DNA of 64,000 nucleotides from Nitrosospira sp. GTDB taxonomy: Bacteria > Pseudomonadota > Gammaproteobacteria > Burkholderiales > Nitrosomonadaceae. Location: assembly GCA_013821425.1 (NCBI GenBank), contig JACDGV010000001.1, forward strand, positions 124,001 through 188,000, given 5' to 3'. Made by a program: the position numbers and the translations under genes. Every line of letters starts with the position of its first letter. Position 1 is the first letter of the stretch. The notes under the pieces are model-generated. The model worked only from the letters and a program-made list of their open reading frames with translations. It made no database searches and was not told the DNA's origin. This document shows, in pieces, positions 1 through 9,396 of this stretch.

Positions 1-1
1 C

Positions 2-703
2 AACAGAATACTGGCGAAAGTGGCTGACAAAGTGTTGCTGGGATTTCCCGATTCGATCAGGAACGGCGACAAGGTGATGTTTTCCGGTAATCCGGTGCGT
101 AGTGAAATCACTCGGGTGGAAGTGCCCGAAAAGAGGTACGGGTTGCGGAGTGGCAAGTTGCGGTTGCTGGTGGTGGGTGGCAGCCTGGGCGCCCAGGCGC
201 TGAACACTATCGTGCCCCAGGCGCTGAAGTACATTCCCCAAAAGCTCCGCCCGCTGGTAACGCATCAGGCAGGAGCAAGGCACCTTGAAGCGTTGAGAAA
301 GAATTACGCCGAAGCGGAAGTCGAAGGGGACCTGGTCACATTCATTCACGACATGGCAGCCACTTATGCTAATTGCGATCTGGTGATCTGCCGTGCCGGT
401 GCGCTGACTATCGCGGAACTGAGCGCAGCTGGCATCGCGAGCATCCTGGTGCCTTTTCCCTATGCCGTAGACGATCATCAGACAAGCAACGCGAGATTTC
501 TTAGTGACCGGAAAGCGGCGGTGCTGGTTCCCCAAAATAAACTCACGCCTCAAGGCCTGGCGGATTTACTGATGGGATTCAGCCGCAACGATCTCATGGA
601 AATGGCGATAAAAGCACGTGGCGTGGCGAAACCAGATGCGACCAGCTTAGTGGCAACCGCCTGTATGGAAATGACAAAAAAAACCGGCGGATGTGCTGTA
701 TGA
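2..703 (+). CDS. murG: UDP-N-acetylglucosamine--N-acetylmuramyl-(pentapeptide) transferase MurG, C-terminal part (5' end outside window)
   Basis: Frame is open from base 2 (NRILAKVADKVLLGFP...); motifs VVGGSLGAQALN, CRAGALTIAEL, VPFPYAVDDHQ; followed by murC. Confidence 0.95.
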   Translation, partial: NRILAKVADKVLLGFPDSIRNGDKVMFSGNPVRSEITRVEVPEKRYGLRSGKLRLLVVGGSLGAQALNTIVPQALKYIPQKLRPLVTHQAGARHLEALRKNYAEAEVEGDLVTFIHDMAATYANCDLVICRAGALTIAELSAAGIASILVPFPYAVDDHQTSNARFLSDRKAAVLVPQNKLTPQGLADLLMGFSRNDLMEMAIKARGVAKPDATSLVATACMEMTKKTGGCAV

Positions 704-757
704 ATCAGATCACCATCGATCAGGTGTATGGGGCGCCGACCCCTTGGCTAACAGGTC

Positions 758-2260
758 GTGAAAATGAAACATAAGGTCAAACATGTCCATTTTGTCGGTA
801 TCGCGGGTTCGGGCATGAGCGGGATCGCGGAGGTATTGCTCAATCTGGGATACCAGGTCAGCGGCTCGGATCTATCGGAGAATGTGACCACCCGGCGCTT
901 GAGAAAGCTGGGGGCAAGCGTGCACATCGGTCATGCTGGCAAGCATATAGCGCTAGCCGACGCGGTAGTGACGTCAACGGCAATTACCCCGGACAACCCG
1001 GAAGTTGTTGCGGCGCGAGAGCGCAACGTACCTGTCGTTCCCCGCGCAATTATGCTGGCTGAATTGTTGAGATTGCGGCAGGGAATCGCCATCGCGGGAA
1101 CGCACGGCAAGACCACTACCACGAGCCTGATCGCCAGCATTCTGGCAGAAGCGGGAATGGATCCAACATTCGTTATCGGCGGCAGGCTGGAAGCGGCAGG
1201 TTCTCACGCAAAGCTGGGGCGGGGCGAATTCATCGTGGTAGAGGCCGACGAATCCGATGCTTCGTTTCTCTATCTGCAACCTGTACTGGCGGTAGTAACC
1301 AATATAGATGCCGACCACATGGAGACGTACGGCCACGACTTCAGCAAGCTCAAGCAAGCCTTCGTCGAGTTTGTGCAGCACCTGCCTTTTTACGGCATGG
1401 CGGTTTTGTGTGTGGACGACGCGAGGGTGAGGGAAATCATGCCTGCCATTACAAAGCCTGTTACGACTTACGGCTTATCGGACACCGCCCAGGTTCGTGC
1501 CACCGCTATCCAGCATAGTAATGGCCAAATGCGTTTTACGGCGATGGTGGGAGTGAACGGCAAAACCCGCAAGCTGAATATCATGCTTAATTTGCCGGGG
1601 CTGCACAACGTGCAAAATGCGCTTGCGGCAATTGCTGTATGCAACGAAGTGGGTTTGCCTGATTCCGCGATTGTCAGGGCTTTAGCGAGTTTCAGGGGTG
1701 TGGACCGTCGTTTTCAGCGTTACGGCGAAATCAGGCTGGGAGTCAACGCGCCCGAGGCAGTCAATGCAGCCAATACAGGCAACAGGGACGGCAGTTTTAC
1801 GCTCATCGATGATTACGGCCATCACCCCGCAGAGATGGCGGCCACCATCGCAGCAGCGCGCGGCGCCTTTCCCGGCCGGCGGCTGTTGCTGGCGTTTCAA
1901 CCGCATCGCTACACCCGAACCCGCGACTTGTTCGAGGATTTCGTCAAGGTGTTGTCAACGGTTGATGTGCTGTTGTTGACTGAGGTCTATCCCGCAGGCG
2001 AAACGCCTCTTGTCGCCGCTGACAGCAAGTCACTCGCACGCGCGCTGAGAGTGCTGGGCAAGGTCGAGCCGATTTTCGTCGAAACCGCGGGCGAGTTACC
2101 TGCCGCGATTTGTAGCATTGCCCAGAACAACGACGTGGTACTGATTATGGGGGCCGGGTCGGTAGGCGGCGTGGCGCCTGCCCTTTTTACGCACGGCGCG
2201 GATCAGCAGGTGGGGCCGGTAAGCCGGGGAGCACCAAAGCCGGCTGACCTCTCTGCTTAA
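758..2260 (+). CDS. murC: UDP-N-acetylmuramate--L-alanine ligase
   Basis: [41 protein letters not shown] motifs; dcw context. Confidence 0.97.
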   Translation: MKMKHKVKHVHFVGIAGSGMSGIAEVLLNLGYQVSGSDLSENVTTRRLRKLGASVHIGHAGKHIALADAVVTSTAITPDNPEVVAARERNVPVVPRAIMLAELLRLRQGIAIAGTHGKTTTTSLIASILAEAGMDPTFVIGGRLEAAGSHAKLGRGEFIVVEADESDASFLYLQPVLAVVTNIDADHMETYGHDFSKLKQAFVEFVQHLPFYGMAVLCVDDARVREIMPAITKPVTTYGLSDTAQVRATAIQHSNGQMRFTAMVGVNGKTRKLNIMLNLPGLHNVQNALAAIAVCNEVGLPDSAIVRALASFRGVDRRFQRYGEIRLGVNAPEAVNAANTGNRDGSFTLIDDYGHHPAEMAATIAAARGAFPGRRLLLAFQPHRYTRTRDLFEDFVKVLSTVDVLLLTEVYPAGETPLVAADSKSLARALRVLGKVEPIFVETAGELPAAICSIAQNNDVVLIMGAGSVGGVAPALFTHGADQQVGPVSRGAPKPADLSA

Positions 2261-2280
2261 GGATGTTTACGCACTAACGA

Positions 2281-3297
2281 ATGGATATGTCGGAATCTAA
2301 TTCAGCTCATGGGCTGCGGCCGCTCCGAGGGGAAATGCGGGTTAACCAGTCAATGAAAAAATATACTTCGTGGCGCGCCGGCGGAAGGGCGGAACGATTG
2401 TATCTGCCGGCAGATCAGGTTGATCTTGCGGACTTCCTGCGCAGCTTGCCCCGGAATGAGCCGGTATATGTAGTAGGGCTGGGCAGCAACCTGCTGGTAC
2501 GCGACGGCGGACTTCCAGGCACTGTAGTGGTGTTGCACGCACGGCTTAACTCGCTGCGGATGGAGCGGCAGCAAAAAGGCGGTGCATTGATTTACGCCGA
2601 TGCGGGCGTTGCCTGCGCGAAAGTCGCACGATTCGCAGCGTTGCATGATTTGACCGGAGCGGAGTTCCTAGCGGGCATACCGGGTACGGTCGGCGGCGCG
2701 CTGGCGATGAATGCCGGATGCTACGGTGCCGAAACCTGGGAGATTGTCGAGCAGGCGCAAACCCTGGACAGGGAGGGTGTGTTACGGATCCGCCATCCCG
2801 ATGATTACCTGGTTGCTTACCGGAAGGTGGTGTTGAAGCACGAGGCGTGCAACGGGAAGCAGGACGAGCAGCAACCGAGGAACTGCTCAGGTGAGGAGTG
2901 GTTTGTGGGCGGATGGTTCAAATTATCGAACGGGGATCAGGCGATGTCGCGTCGAAAGATCAAGGACTATCTCGCCAGACGGGTCACCACCCAGCCTTTA
3001 AATCTTCCGAGCGCGGGTTCGGTATTCCGCAATCCACCGCAAGACTGGGCCGCGCGGTTGATCGAGTCGTGCGGACTGAAGGGTTTTCAGATTGGTGGGG
3101 CCATGGTTTCCTCGAAGCATGCAAACTTTATCGTGAACATGGGCAGTGCGTCGGCGACGGACATCGAAACGCTCATCGTAACGGTGCGAAAAGCGGTGAA
3201 AGAGGAGACCGGGGTTCAACTGGAGCAGGAGGTGCGGATCATCGGGGTAGAAGGGGGGCGAGCTCACCTCGGGAATTCGCCACTTCTGATTCTTTGA
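2281..3297 (+). CDS. murB: UDP-N-acetylenolpyruvoylglucosamine reductase
   Basis: [57 protein letters not shown]. Confidence 0.96.
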   Translation: MDMSESNSAHGLRPLRGEMRVNQSMKKYTSWRAGGRAERLYLPADQVDLADFLRSLPRNEPVYVVGLGSNLLVRDGGLPGTVVVLHARLNSLRMERQQKGGALIYADAGVACAKVARFAALHDLTGAEFLAGIPGTVGGALAMNAGCYGAETWEIVEQAQTLDREGVLRIRHPDDYLVAYRKVVLKHEACNGKQDEQQPRNCSGEEWFVGGWFKLSNGDQAMSRRKIKDYLARRVTTQPLNLPSAGSVFRNPPQDWAARLIESCGLKGFQIGGAMVSSKHANFIVNMGSASATDIETLIVTVRKAVKEETGVQLEQEVRIIGVEGGRAHLGNSPLLIL

Positions 3298-3311
3298 GGA
3301 CGATTGATATC

Positions 3312-4229
3312 GTGAGCAACCATGATTTCGGAAAAGTCGCTGTTCTCCTTGGTGGCCGCTCGGCCGAGCGCGGGATTTCGCTCCAAAGCGGCAAAGCCGT
3401 GCTGGACGCGCTACGGCGCCGGGGCGTCGATGCCCATCCGTTCGATCCATCCGAGCAACCCATGGAGGCGCTTTTACGCCAAGGGTTCGAGCGGGCCCAT
3501 ATTGCCCTCCATGGACGCTATGGTGAGGATGGGACAGTCCAAGGCGCACTGGAACTCATGGGTTTGCCGTATACCGGCAGCGGCGTCCTTGCAAGCGCCC
3601 TGGCAATGGATAAATGGCGCACGAAATTACTCTGGCAGGCAGGCGGAATCAGCACACCTCGCCATCTTTTGCTTGATGAACAAAGCGATTTTGACGCGGT
3701 GGCAAGAGATCTTGGCCTGCCAATGATTGTGAAGCCTGTGCGCGAAGGGTCCACTATCGGCTTGAGCAAGGTGGTGGATGCGAAGGACCTGCCCGCAGCG
3801 CGGCGCCTCGCGGCGCTGCACGACTCCATGGTGCTGGCCGAGCAGTTTATTGAAGGAGTGGAGCTTACTGCCGCGATCCTCGGCGACGTAACGCTACCCC
3901 TGGTCCGGATCGAGGCAGAGGGTGGCTTGTACGATTATGAGGCGAAATATGTGTCCAACCAGACCCGATATTTTTGCCCGAGTAATCTATCCACCGCCCA
4001 GGAACATGCGATTCAGGCACAAGCATTGCAAGCGCACAGGGTTTTGGGTTGCGAGGGATGGGGAAGAGTCGATCTGATACTTGATAAATCCGGCCAGCAC
4101 CATTTTCTGGAAACCAACACATCTCCGGGCATGACCAGCCACAGCCTCGTGCCGATGGCAGCGAAAGCCGCCGGAATATCATTCGACGATCTGGTGTTGC
4201 GGATACTGGAGCTGGCGCATGTGGGATAA
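3312..4229 (+). CDS. ddl: D-alanine--D-alanine ligase
   Basis: [51 protein letters not shown] start at 3312 chosen, the longer ORF from 2898 overlaps murB. Confidence 0.95.
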   Translation: MSNHDFGKVAVLLGGRSAERGISLQSGKAVLDALRRRGVDAHPFDPSEQPMEALLRQGFERAHIALHGRYGEDGTVQGALELMGLPYTGSGVLASALAMDKWRTKLLWQAGGISTPRHLLLDEQSDFDAVARDLGLPMIVKPVREGSTIGLSKVVDAKDLPAARRLAALHDSMVLAEQFIEGVELTAAILGDVTLPLVRIEAEGGLYDYEAKYVSNQTRYFCPSNLSTAQEHAIQAQALQAHRVLGCEGWGRVDLILDKSGQHHFLETNTSPGMTSHSLVPMAAKAAGISFDDLVLRILELAHVG

Positions 4230-4920
4230 CCACCAGACATTGGACCTGCTGTCAAATGTCCTGTTGGTGCTGGCCGCACTGACGGCGGGCTACCTCGTCA
4301 ACCAGAGGGTGCTGAATTTGCCGGTTTTTCCGTTGAAAGAAGCGCATGTCGGCGGTAGCGAAGCGAATGGCCGCCTGAGACATGTAACGCGAGAACAGAT
4401 TGCCGGCATTGTTCAGAGTGAAGTCAGGGGAAATTTTTTTACGGTTGACCTGGAAGCTGTGCGTAACGCATTCAAGAAATTACCGTGGGTGCGAATTGCC
4501 GCGGTGAGACGGGTCTGGCCACAGGGTCTCGAAGTGACGCTTGAGGAGCATGTGGCGCTGGCATCGTGGGGCAGCAACGCATTGGTGAACGTGCATGGCG
4601 AAGTATTCAATGCCGCGCCGGACGAGAGATTGCCATTATTCGAGGGACCGGAGGGGAGTTCGCTTGAGATGGCGCGGCAGCACGCGGTGTTCAATACATT
4701 GCTGGAGCCGCTGCAACAGAACATCAAGGAAATGAATCTTTCTGCTCGCCGCGCCTGGCGGCTTCGTCTGGAAAGCGGAATGGTATTGGAGCTTGGGCGC
4801 GAACAGATGGAACCACGGCTGGAGCGTTACGTTCTGGTGCATGGCCGGAGCAGCGCGTTCCTCGCTCAGCAATTGAGTTATGTGGATTTGCGTTATCCCG
4901 GTGGTTTTGCGGCGCGATAA
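4219..4920 (+). CDS. ftsQ: cell division protein FtsQ
   Basis: Single TM plus POTRA-like region ([45 protein letters not shown]); between ddl and ftsA. Confidence 0.93.
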   Translation: MWDNHQTLDLLSNVLLVLAALTAGYLVNQRVLNLPVFPLKEAHVGGSEANGRLRHVTREQIAGIVQSEVRGNFFTVDLEAVRNAFKKLPWVRIAAVRRVWPQGLEVTLEEHVALASWGSNALVNVHGEVFNAAPDERLPLFEGPEGSSLEMARQHAVFNTLLEPLQQNIKEMNLSARRAWRLRLESGMVLELGREQMEPRLERYVLVHGRSSAFLAQQLSYVDLRYPGGFAAR

Positions 4921-4999
4921 GCGAGCGCGTGCCAGGCGAAAGCCAAAGCGGATGTGAAACGGGTTGTTGAATACCACCAGATTTGGGCTTTCGAGGTAG

Positions 5000-6238
5000 A
5001 TGAATAGAGGTAACGAAACCAAAAACCTGATCGTCGGCCTTGATATCGGCACTTCGAAAATCGTGGCGATTGTCGCAGAGGTGAAATCCGATGGAGGATA
5101 TGAGGTGATTGGCATGGGCAGTCATCCTTCGCGCGGTCTGAAAAAAGGCGTGGTCGTCAATATCGAGACGACCGTGAATGCGATCCAGCGGGCGCTGGAA
5201 GAGGCGGAGCTGATGGCGGACTGCAAAATCCGGGAGGTTTATACCGGCATCGCCGGCAGCCATATCAGGAGTTTTAATTCGCATGGAATGGTGGCGATCA
5301 AGGATAAGGAAGTGTCACAGCTGGACGTGGAGCGTGTAATGGAAACAGCCAAGGCAGTGAACATTCTAAACGACCAGCAAGTTCTCCACGTCCTCAACCA
5401 GGAATTCATCATAGACGGGCAGGAGGATGTGCGTGAGCCGATTGGCATGAGCGGCGTTCGGCTGGAAGTCAAGGTGCATATCGTTACCGGCGCGGTTTCC
5501 GCCGCGCAGAATATCATGAAGTGTGTGCGTCGTTGCGGGCTGGAAGTGCGCGATCTGGTATTGCAGCCGCTGGCCTCGGCAATGGCGGTGTTGTCGGAAG
5601 ATGAAAAGGATCTGGGCGTCTGTCTGGTGGATATCGGGGGGGGCACCACGGACATCGCCGTTTTCACCCATGGAGCCATTCGCCACACCGCCGTGATACC
5701 CATCGCCGGAGACCAGATTACCAATGATATCGCGATGGCACTCCGTACCCCGACCAAGGATGCCGAAGACATCAAATGCCGCTATGGTTGCGCCCTGCGC
5801 GGCATGGCGGACCCGCACGAAATGGTGGAGGTGGCGGGCGTTGGCGACCGCGGACCACGGCAACTCTCGAGACAAACGCTGGCAGAGGTCATCGAGCCTC
5901 GCGTCGAAGAACTTTATTCCCTGGTTCAGGCTGAACTACGGCGCAGCGGGTTTGAGGAATTGCTTTCGTCCGGAATCGTGATTACCGGAGGCAGTGCCTC
6001 TCTTCAGGGCATGGTGGAACTTGGCGAAGAAATATTCCATATGCCTGTACGGCTCGGGCTTCCGCACTACCACGGCAGTCTGGAAGAAGTAGTGCTCACC
6101 CCTCGGTGCTCCACGGGAATTGGTTTGATTGTAGCGGGCATGGAGCAGCTTCAACGACAGCAGCATACGCGGCTGCAGGGCAATTCGTTAAAGCGGATTT
6201 TTGAAAGAATGAGGAGTTGGTTCCAGGTGAATTTCTGA
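5000..6238 (+). CDS. ftsA: cell division protein FtsA
   Basis: LIVGLDIGTSKIVAIVAEV, VDIGGGTTDIAVF, GIVITGGSASLQGM. Confidence 0.97.
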   Translation: MNRGNETKNLIVGLDIGTSKIVAIVAEVKSDGGYEVIGMGSHPSRGLKKGVVVNIETTVNAIQRALEEAELMADCKIREVYTGIAGSHIRSFNSHGMVAIKDKEVSQLDVERVMETAKAVNILNDQQVLHVLNQEFIIDGQEDVREPIGMSGVRLEVKVHIVTGAVSAAQNIMKCVRRCGLEVRDLVLQPLASAMAVLSEDEKDLGVCLVDIGGGTTDIAVFTHGAIRHTAVIPIAGDQITNDIAMALRTPTKDAEDIKCRYGCALRGMADPHEMVEVAGVGDRGPRQLSRQTLAEVIEPRVEELYSLVQAELRRSGFEELLSSGIVITGGSASLQGMVELGEEIFHMPVRLGLPHYHGSLEEVVLTPRCSTGIGLIVAGMEQLQRQQHTRLQGNSLKRIFERMRSWFQVNF

Positions 6239-6372
6239 GAGCCGCCTTTTCAATGTTCCTGAATGGGAGGCTTTCTTCTCGCGCCAACCAATCTGGCGGG
6301 GTTAATAAGCGTAAGGCGATAGCTTGGTAAAAGTACTGACCAGTGGTTTCAATTAATTAAAGGAGAAGCGCT

Positions 6373-7539
6373 ATGTTCGAGATCATGGATACACAAACAC
6401 AGGAAGCCATTATCAAAGTCATTGGTATAGGCGGTTGCGGCGGTAACGCGGTGGATCACATGATCCAGAATGGCGTTCAAGGAGTCGAATTCATTTGTGC
6501 GAATACGGATGCACAGGCACTAAAGCGCAACCAGGCGCGTACTCAGCTGCAAATGGGGTCAGCTATCACCAAGGGATTGGGAGCCGGAGCTGATCCTGAA
6601 ATCGGGCGCAACGCGGCGCTGGAAGACCGGGACCGGATTGCGGAGTTGATCGAAGGGGCAGACATGTTGTTCATCACGGCGGGAATGGGTGGCGGCACGG
6701 GTACCGGCGCAGCGCCGGTGGTAGCCCAGGTGGCCAAGGAAATGGGCATTCTCACGGTAGCGGTGGTTACCAAACCCTTTTCTTTTGAAGGAAGGCGCCT
6801 CAAAGCTGCGAAGGCGGGAATGGATGCGCTGTCGCAATACGTCGATTCATTGATTGTGATACCTAATGACAAACTGATGATAGTCCTAGGCGAAGATGTC
6901 AGCATGCTCGACGCATTCAAGGCCGCCAACAACGTATTGTATGGCGCCGTGGCGGGAATTGCGGAAGTCATCAACTGCCCGGGACTTGTGAACGTCGACT
7001 TTGCGGATGTGAAAACGGTAATGTCGGAAATGGGGATGGCCATGATGGGTTCTGCGTTTGCCTCGGGTCCGGATCGAGCGCGCTCGGCGGCGGAGCAGGC
7101 AGTAGCGAGTCCACTGCTGGAAGATGTGAATCTGTCCGGCGCGCGAGGAGTGCTGGTCAACATTACGGCTAGTTCAGGAATGAAGATGCGGGAGGTCCAT
7201 GAAGTGATGAGTACCATCAAGGATTTTACCGCCGAAGATGCGACTGTAATAGTCGGTACCGTGATCGACGAGGATATGAAGGACAACCTGCGGGTGACGA
7301 TGGTTGCAACGGGGCTGGGTGACATCGTCAATCGCATGCAACCCAAGCCGCTGAGCGTCATTCACTCACGTACTGGCACCGATAACACGTTTTTGGCGGA
7401 TGGCCTCAACTGGAAGGATATGGATGCACCTGCCGCAATCCGTACCAATAGGCGCCGCGACGCGACCGTGGAAGCCATGAAGCAATCGGGAGTGGACTTT
7501 CTGGATATTCCGGCGTTTCTGAGGAAGCAGGCCGATTAA
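6373..7539 (+). CDS. ftsZ: cell division protein FtsZ
   Basis: IKVIGIGGCGGNAVDHMI, GGGTGTGAAPVVA, C-terminal VDFLDIPAFLRKQAD. Confidence 0.98.
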   Translation: MFEIMDTQTQEAIIKVIGIGGCGGNAVDHMIQNGVQGVEFICANTDAQALKRNQARTQLQMGSAITKGLGAGADPEIGRNAALEDRDRIAELIEGADMLFITAGMGGGTGTGAAPVVAQVAKEMGILTVAVVTKPFSFEGRRLKAAKAGMDALSQYVDSLIVIPNDKLMIVLGEDVSMLDAFKAANNVLYGAVAGIAEVINCPGLVNVDFADVKTVMSEMGMAMMGSAFASGPDRARSAAEQAVASPLLEDVNLSGARGVLVNITASSGMKMREVHEVMSTIKDFTAEDATVIVGTVIDEDMKDNLRVTMVATGLGDIVNRMQPKPLSVIHSRTGTDNTFLADGLNWKDMDAPAAIRTNRRRDATVEAMKQSGVDFLDIPAFLRKQAD

Positions 7540-7762
7540 GGATTTCCGAACGCATTCCACAAAGCCTCGTCATCTTCAAAAGGAGGGGTGCAAGGCTGGC
7601 CGATCCCTGAAACGAGCGCGTTCTCCCAGGGTTGCGCAAGACCTTGGCCGGTGACTTGCTCACAGACTCACAGATCCCTTCCGCACCAACCGGCGCGAGG
7701 ATCGGGTCCGCGGATAAGCGTCGCCAGAACGCAAGGGCCGACGAATAGGCATGAAACCGGCG

Positions 7763-7779
7763 GCGCCCAGGCGCTTTTT
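7763..7779 (+). terminator. possible weak intrinsic terminator (GCGC-CCAG-GCGC-T7)
   Basis: gcgcccaggcgcttttttt read directly, about 225 nt downstream of ftsZ stop; stem is only 4 bp. Confidence 0.35.
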
Positions 7780-7910
7780 TTCCTGATCCGGCTGATGGTC
7801 AAAAGGCGACCAATGAACGGAGGTTGCCCGGACCGAACTAGTGCGAAGCCGCGCTTACATGGACAGACGCGAGCGGCGTTCTTGAACTCCTCTTGCCCAC
7901 TGCGCAAGTT

Positions 7911-8366
7911 CTATTCTTCCCCTCTGGTTTGCCTTTTCAGCAATGACCTGATTGCGTTCTTTAGAGGTGATTGGGGCAATTCCGTCGCGAGATTGTTCAG
8001 GTTTGCCAGGCCGGCACTGCCTATCCGCCTTCTTTTAACCGATTCCCTGTTCGAATCAATAAGTTTGTAACGTGCTTGCACAGCAACCTTAATTGAAGTA
8101 ACCTCGTAACCCGTCGCCTGGAATTTTAATAATAACGAGGGCAATGTTTGTCTGAGCTTCGCTGCAATGGCACCGTTATCCGCGCACAGGGTCAGGGCGC
8201 CTTCGACAAAGGCGCCTACGGTGCAACGCTGGGCCAATCGAGGTGGCGCAATTTTCACGAATACCTGTTGCATCAATGCAAGCTTGTCAGCGTAGTTGAA
8301 TAGCCGCTGGTGCTCCGGCGTCAGCCTCAGTGATCCGAGGTAGAAATTGATCTTACGTGCGCTCAT
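7911..8366 (-). CDS. DUF721/DciA-like protein
   Basis: N-terminal LGSLRLTPEHQRLFNYADKLALMQQVFVKIAPPRLAQRCTVGAFVEGALTLCADNGAIAAKLRQTLPSLL resembles DUF721; located between ftsZ and M23/secA as in other betaproteobacteria. Confidence 0.7.
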   Translation of the reverse strand: MSARKINFYLGSLRLTPEHQRLFNYADKLALMQQVFVKIAPPRLAQRCTVGAFVEGALTLCADNGAIAAKLRQTLPSLLLKFQATGYEVTSIKVAVQARYKLIDSNRESVKRRRIGSAGLANLNNLATELPQSPLKNAIRSLLKRQTRGEE

Positions 8367-8392
8367 GGCAGAATCAGATTTTAGGGAATGAG

Positions 8393-9310
8393 ATGAATAT
8401 TATTCTAATTTCCAATAATTTGGCAAAAGCGAGAACGTTGACCCTTACCACTACACACCTTGTGCTGCTGGCCGCGGCGTTCTTTTTATCTTCCATCGTG
8501 TTGGCGATGGGGCTCAATTATCTCTCCCTGCGTTACGCGGACAAGATTGATAGCCCGACGTTGAGGTCGCTGGTCCTGAGCATACAGCAGGAAGAGCATC
8601 AGAAAACCCAATCGTACTTGCGTGATAGTCTTAATGCCATGGCTGTAAGAATGGGCCAGATGCAGGCGCAACTGTTGCGGCTGGATTCCGTGGGCGCGCG
8701 TCTGGCGGAGTTATCGGGCATGAAGCCGCAAGAATTCCGGTTCAATCAAAGCCCGGGACAGGGAGGCGCGCTGTCCACCTTGCCGTCTCACGACATGTCA
8801 TTTGTAGAGTTCAGCAACAGGATACAGGAGTTGTCCCACCTGTTGGATGACCGTACCGACAAGCTCGGAGCACTGGATTCGCTATTGATGCAGGACAGGC
8901 TCAAGAAGAAAATGCTCCCGTCTATCATGCCAATAGAGGCGAAATGGTACTCCTCGGGCTTTGGCGTGCGTATCGATCCCTTTACCGGGCGCAGTGTTTT
9001 TCACGAAGGAGTCGATTTTTCGGCAGTGACAGGAACTCCGATTGTGGCCGCGGCGGGCGGTGTGGTGGTGTATTCCGATTACCATCCCGAGTATGGTAAT
9101 ATGATCGATGTTGACCACGGCAATGATTTCGTCAGTCGTTATGCCCATGCTTCCAAGCGCTTGGTCAAAACCGGCCAGGTGGTGTTGCGGGGACAGAAGA
9201 TTGCAGAGGTGGGCAGCACTGGCCGTTCTACAGGCCCGCATCTGCATTTTGAAGTCAGGCACAGGGGCTTACCGCAAAATCCATCACGGTTCTTGAAGAT
9301 GCCCGGTTGA
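8393..9310 (+). CDS. M23 family metallopeptidase (LytM domain, inner-membrane anchored)
   Basis: FHEGVDFSAVTGTPIVAAAGGVVVYSDYHPEYGNMIDVDHGNDFVSRYAHASK...GSTGRSTGPHLHFEVRHRG; N-terminal TM. Confidence 0.93.
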   Translation: MNIILISNNLAKARTLTLTTTHLVLLAAAFFLSSIVLAMGLNYLSLRYADKIDSPTLRSLVLSIQQEEHQKTQSYLRDSLNAMAVRMGQMQAQLLRLDSVGARLAELSGMKPQEFRFNQSPGQGGALSTLPSHDMSFVEFSNRIQELSHLLDDRTDKLGALDSLLMQDRLKKKMLPSIMPIEAKWYSSGFGVRIDPFTGRSVFHEGVDFSAVTGTPIVAAAGGVVVYSDYHPEYGNMIDVDHGNDFVSRYAHASKRLVKTGQVVLRGQKIAEVGSTGRSTGPHLHFEVRHRGLPQNPSRFLKMPG

Positions 9311-9330
9311 GCCGGATCAATACTCTGCGC

Positions 9331-9364
9331 GGGGTGAGGCCAAAAACCTCACCCCTTATTTTTT
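9331..9364 (+). terminator. Rho-independent terminator
   Basis: ggggtgagg-ccaaaaa-cctcacccc followed by ttattttttt-like tract, 20 nt after M23 peptidase stop. Confidence 0.9.
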
Positions 9365-9396
9365 GGACGATCGTTTAACAGAATTTTCGAGATGTC

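Noticed and set aside
2898-3311. N-terminal extension of ddl
   Set aside because: Overlaps murB in another frame; Ddl homology begins at the GTG at 3312.
6543-7361. 272-aa minus-strand ORF
   Set aside because: Antisense of ftsZ; Ser/Ala-rich mirror translation.
7588-8070. 160-aa plus-strand ORF after ftsZ
   Set aside because: No LpxC motif or other family signal, Arg/Pro-rich shadow-type composition, overlaps the DUF721-like gene.
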